Shown: in pieces, positions 42,298-44,021 of the stretch
Position numbering within the stretch: position 1 is the stretch's first letter
How the letters are laid out: every line of letters starts with the position of its first letter
Origin: Odoribacter sp036657595
GTDB taxonomy: Bacteria; Bacteroidota; Bacteroidia; Bacteroidales; Marinifilaceae
Assembly: GCA_036657595.1 (NCBI GenBank)
Contig: JAVXFZ010000018.1
Location: 1 to 44,021 of the forward strand
Direction of reading: 5' to 3'
Length of the DNA: 44,021 nucleotides
Translations under genes and position numbers: made by a program
Notes under the pieces: model-generated
Database searches by the model: none
The model's input: the letters and a program-made list of their open reading frames with translations, nothing else
Told to the model about the DNA's origin: nothing

Positions 42298-43980
42298 TTA
42301 TTGTTTCCATAATGCTGCTGTCAGGTGCATATAGCCCGCACATTTCTCACCTGCATAAATAATAACCTGACACTGCCCGGTGTATACAAATTCATAATTC
42401 CCAGCAGTAGGAGCCGTAAATATATAATTGTCCGGTTGGTTGGTGGTGGCAATGATACGCCCATTTTGTTTTATAGTCAAAGTTTTACCCGTGATTTGCA
42501 TGGTGTTTTTATGTTTGTCACCATGCGCAGGAGATTCATTCCATACAAGGACAGATTCGTAACGGACTTTTTCTCCTGCTTTCAAAGTGGCTGTATAAGC
42601 CTGATATTCATGATCGTTTTTTATACGTGTCGTTTCTGAGGCTGATTCTATACCATGTACGAACCAATAAGCATGATTATAAAAAAAGTGTGTTAAATCG
42701 ACATATTTGGTGATGATATACCGATTTTCAACAACAACAAAACTATAAACAGGATTCATCGTTATTAAATTACTATCTGCATCAAAATATCCACCGAAAC
42801 CGTAATGTTTATAGCATGTTGTAGACAAGGTACACGTTTCCCCTGTAAGAAAATAACGACCATGTCCAGTTACAGCTAAGTGAGAATCTATCCAAACTGT
42901 TATAATATTATTGTTTGGCGTGAATCGGGCTGTAAAACTCCGATCAGAGGTAGCTGTAAGGCTGAATGCTATGTTATTTGTGATAAGGGTATTATTATTT
43001 TCATACCAACCTGCAAAAGTGTAACCTATTTCCGCCGTAGCTGTTAAGGTGTAATTTTCATTTTTTTTATATTGTCCCCCTCCGCTAGCACTTCCCCCTT
43101 GTGTTCCGGTTGCATTGATAGTATAAGTTGGATCATTTTTTATGAAATGCCCGTAGATCCGCATATTTTTACTTGCAGAGAAAGAATATACAGGATTGTT
43201 TGATAATAGTATAGGTTTATCTCCTAAATGGTCATAAAAACCAGTAAAGGTATAATCAGGGGCGGGGGTTGCTATTAAATTTACCCTTTCGCCATGCTTG
43301 AAAATTTCTTTTTCCGCTCCTGTTACTTTTCCACCGTTTAAATTTTCTGTCAGAGCGTAAACACGGTAGCGCATATCTACCAGATAGGTACTTTTTTTCC
43401 CTTCTATTAATGGTGTTAATGTTGTTCCCTTATAGACGACATCTTTATCATCAATAGTGAATGTAAATAAACTTTCTTGTGCGGCAATATCCTGAACAGG
43501 TAAGATTGCCCGGAAAGTATAATAATATTCGTTTTCATCATATTTCAGCATGTTAAAATTGCTACTTATATCATTGGCGGTAATGGTGTTATCGCCTATA
43601 TTAACGGTAACAGTCTTTAATTTCCAATGTAGTACTGCTTTAGACACGATTTTTCCGGATATTTTTTCAAAATAAGTTTCTATCAGAGCAAATTTCCGGT
43701 GAAATTGTAGATTGATTGTAGCAGTATTTTGCCCCGTCAGATTCCGTGCCAGCATAAAATCATTTTGAATATAATTTGCTTTTATACTTTGATCCGTTTG
43801 AACATTTATATAAAAATGATTAGGATTAAAGGCGTGTAAATCATAAGGATAGTAGGCGTAAAAATCGTATATGTCCGTACCGGAGAGGTATATTTTATCG
43901 CTTTCGCTATAGGGTTTAAGTTGTCCCTCATTATCTATTTTATACCGCTTATTATGTGCGTAATTACGGATCAGTTGCAA
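42298..43980 (-). pseudogene. fimbrillin-like protein with InlB-type repeats, N-terminus missing
   Basis: 560 codons from a TTG at 43980; an in-frame TAA lies five codons upstream, inside a hairpin, and there is no ATG or signal peptide. The first ~220 residues read like the middle of a fimbrillin (IYLSGTDIYDFYAYYPYDL, then the FAL-type strand). Three divergent InlB B-repeats of about 75 residues follow (FTFTGFYD / YTFAGWYENN / YGFGGYFDAD), then a beta domain ending AGYMHLTAALWKQ. Fimbrillins need a lipoprotein signal for export, so this copy is probably 5'-truncated. An alternative is that the true start lies elsewhere after a rearrangement or inversion. DUF3872 follows after 10 bp. Confidence 0.75.
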
Positions 43981-44019
43981 AAGATGTGTGGATTAAAAAA
44001 AATCCACACATCTTTTGCA
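43976..44019. repeat. perfect 19-bp inverted repeat at the truncated fimbrillin start
   Basis: TGCAAAAGATGTGTGGATT (43976-43994), loop AAAAAA, then the exact reverse complement (44001-44019). The outer A/T runs make it a possible bidirectional terminator. It coincides with the loss of the fimbrillin 5' end and with the end of the window. Confidence 0.8.
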
Positions 44020-44021
44020 TT

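Noticed and set aside
1..44021. CRISPR array
   Set aside because: No regularly spaced repeat of 20-50 bp with unique spacers was seen on either strand.

Overview
The window reads as a Bacteroidales chromosome segment. Supporting signs are a FecI/FecR-controlled SusC/SusD operon, Bacteroidetes-type promoters (TTTG, then TAnnTTTG), the Bacteroidetes form of LptD, a CTnDOT-like integrase and the PcfJ/PcfK/DUF3872/DUF3873 gene set of Bacteroides conjugative elements. The abundance of FecR-linked SusC/D genes would fit Odoribacteraceae (Odoribacter/Butyricimonas), but that is an inference. There is no rRNA or species marker here.

Left part (1-27.1 kb): core chromosome. On the minus strand, a signalling and import locus runs from an ECF sigma factor (12762) through FecR, SusC, SusD, a fasciclin-like lipoprotein, a small lipoprotein, a thioredoxin-like protein and an M16 peptidase to the start of another lipoprotein at the window edge. 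It has no glycoside hydrolase, so a peptide or protein substrate is more likely than a glycan. Next come ppdK, a TIGR01212 radical SAM protein, a prolyl-tRNA editing-like protein, an M64 peptidase and lptD, and then, on the plus strand, an envelope and replication set: amidase, MlaD-type MCE protein, dnaA, a YigZ-family gene and tRNA-Lys(UUU).

Right part (27.1-44.0 kb): a mosaic mobile island beginning beside tRNA-Lys. It holds a tyrosine integrase, a RhuM-like gene, a complete IS21-family element, the remains of a diversity-generating retroelement (DGR), a decayed methylase/helicase gene, the plus-strand block small membrane protein-PcfK-PcfJ-small ORFs-DUF3873, a two-gene DUF262 + HEPN cassette, and a minus-strand block of a fimbrillin-like protein missing its N-terminus, DUF3872 (TraQ) and a 29-codon stub of a phage-type Dam methylase. 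Apart from DUF3872 no conjugation machinery is visible, so the island is probably degraded or cut by the window edge.

The main discovery is the DGR. A 127-nt template repeat (31682-31808) and a 124-nt variable repeat (32392-32515) at the 3' end of a C-type-lectin-like gene differ at 27 aligned positions, 26 of which are adenines in the template. An Avd-like gene lies between them. The reverse transcriptase expected next to the template is absent, and the IS21 element sits exactly there. The second discovery is the DUF262/HEPN pair, a plausible two-gene defence module. All coordinates and counts were made by eye; no database search was run.
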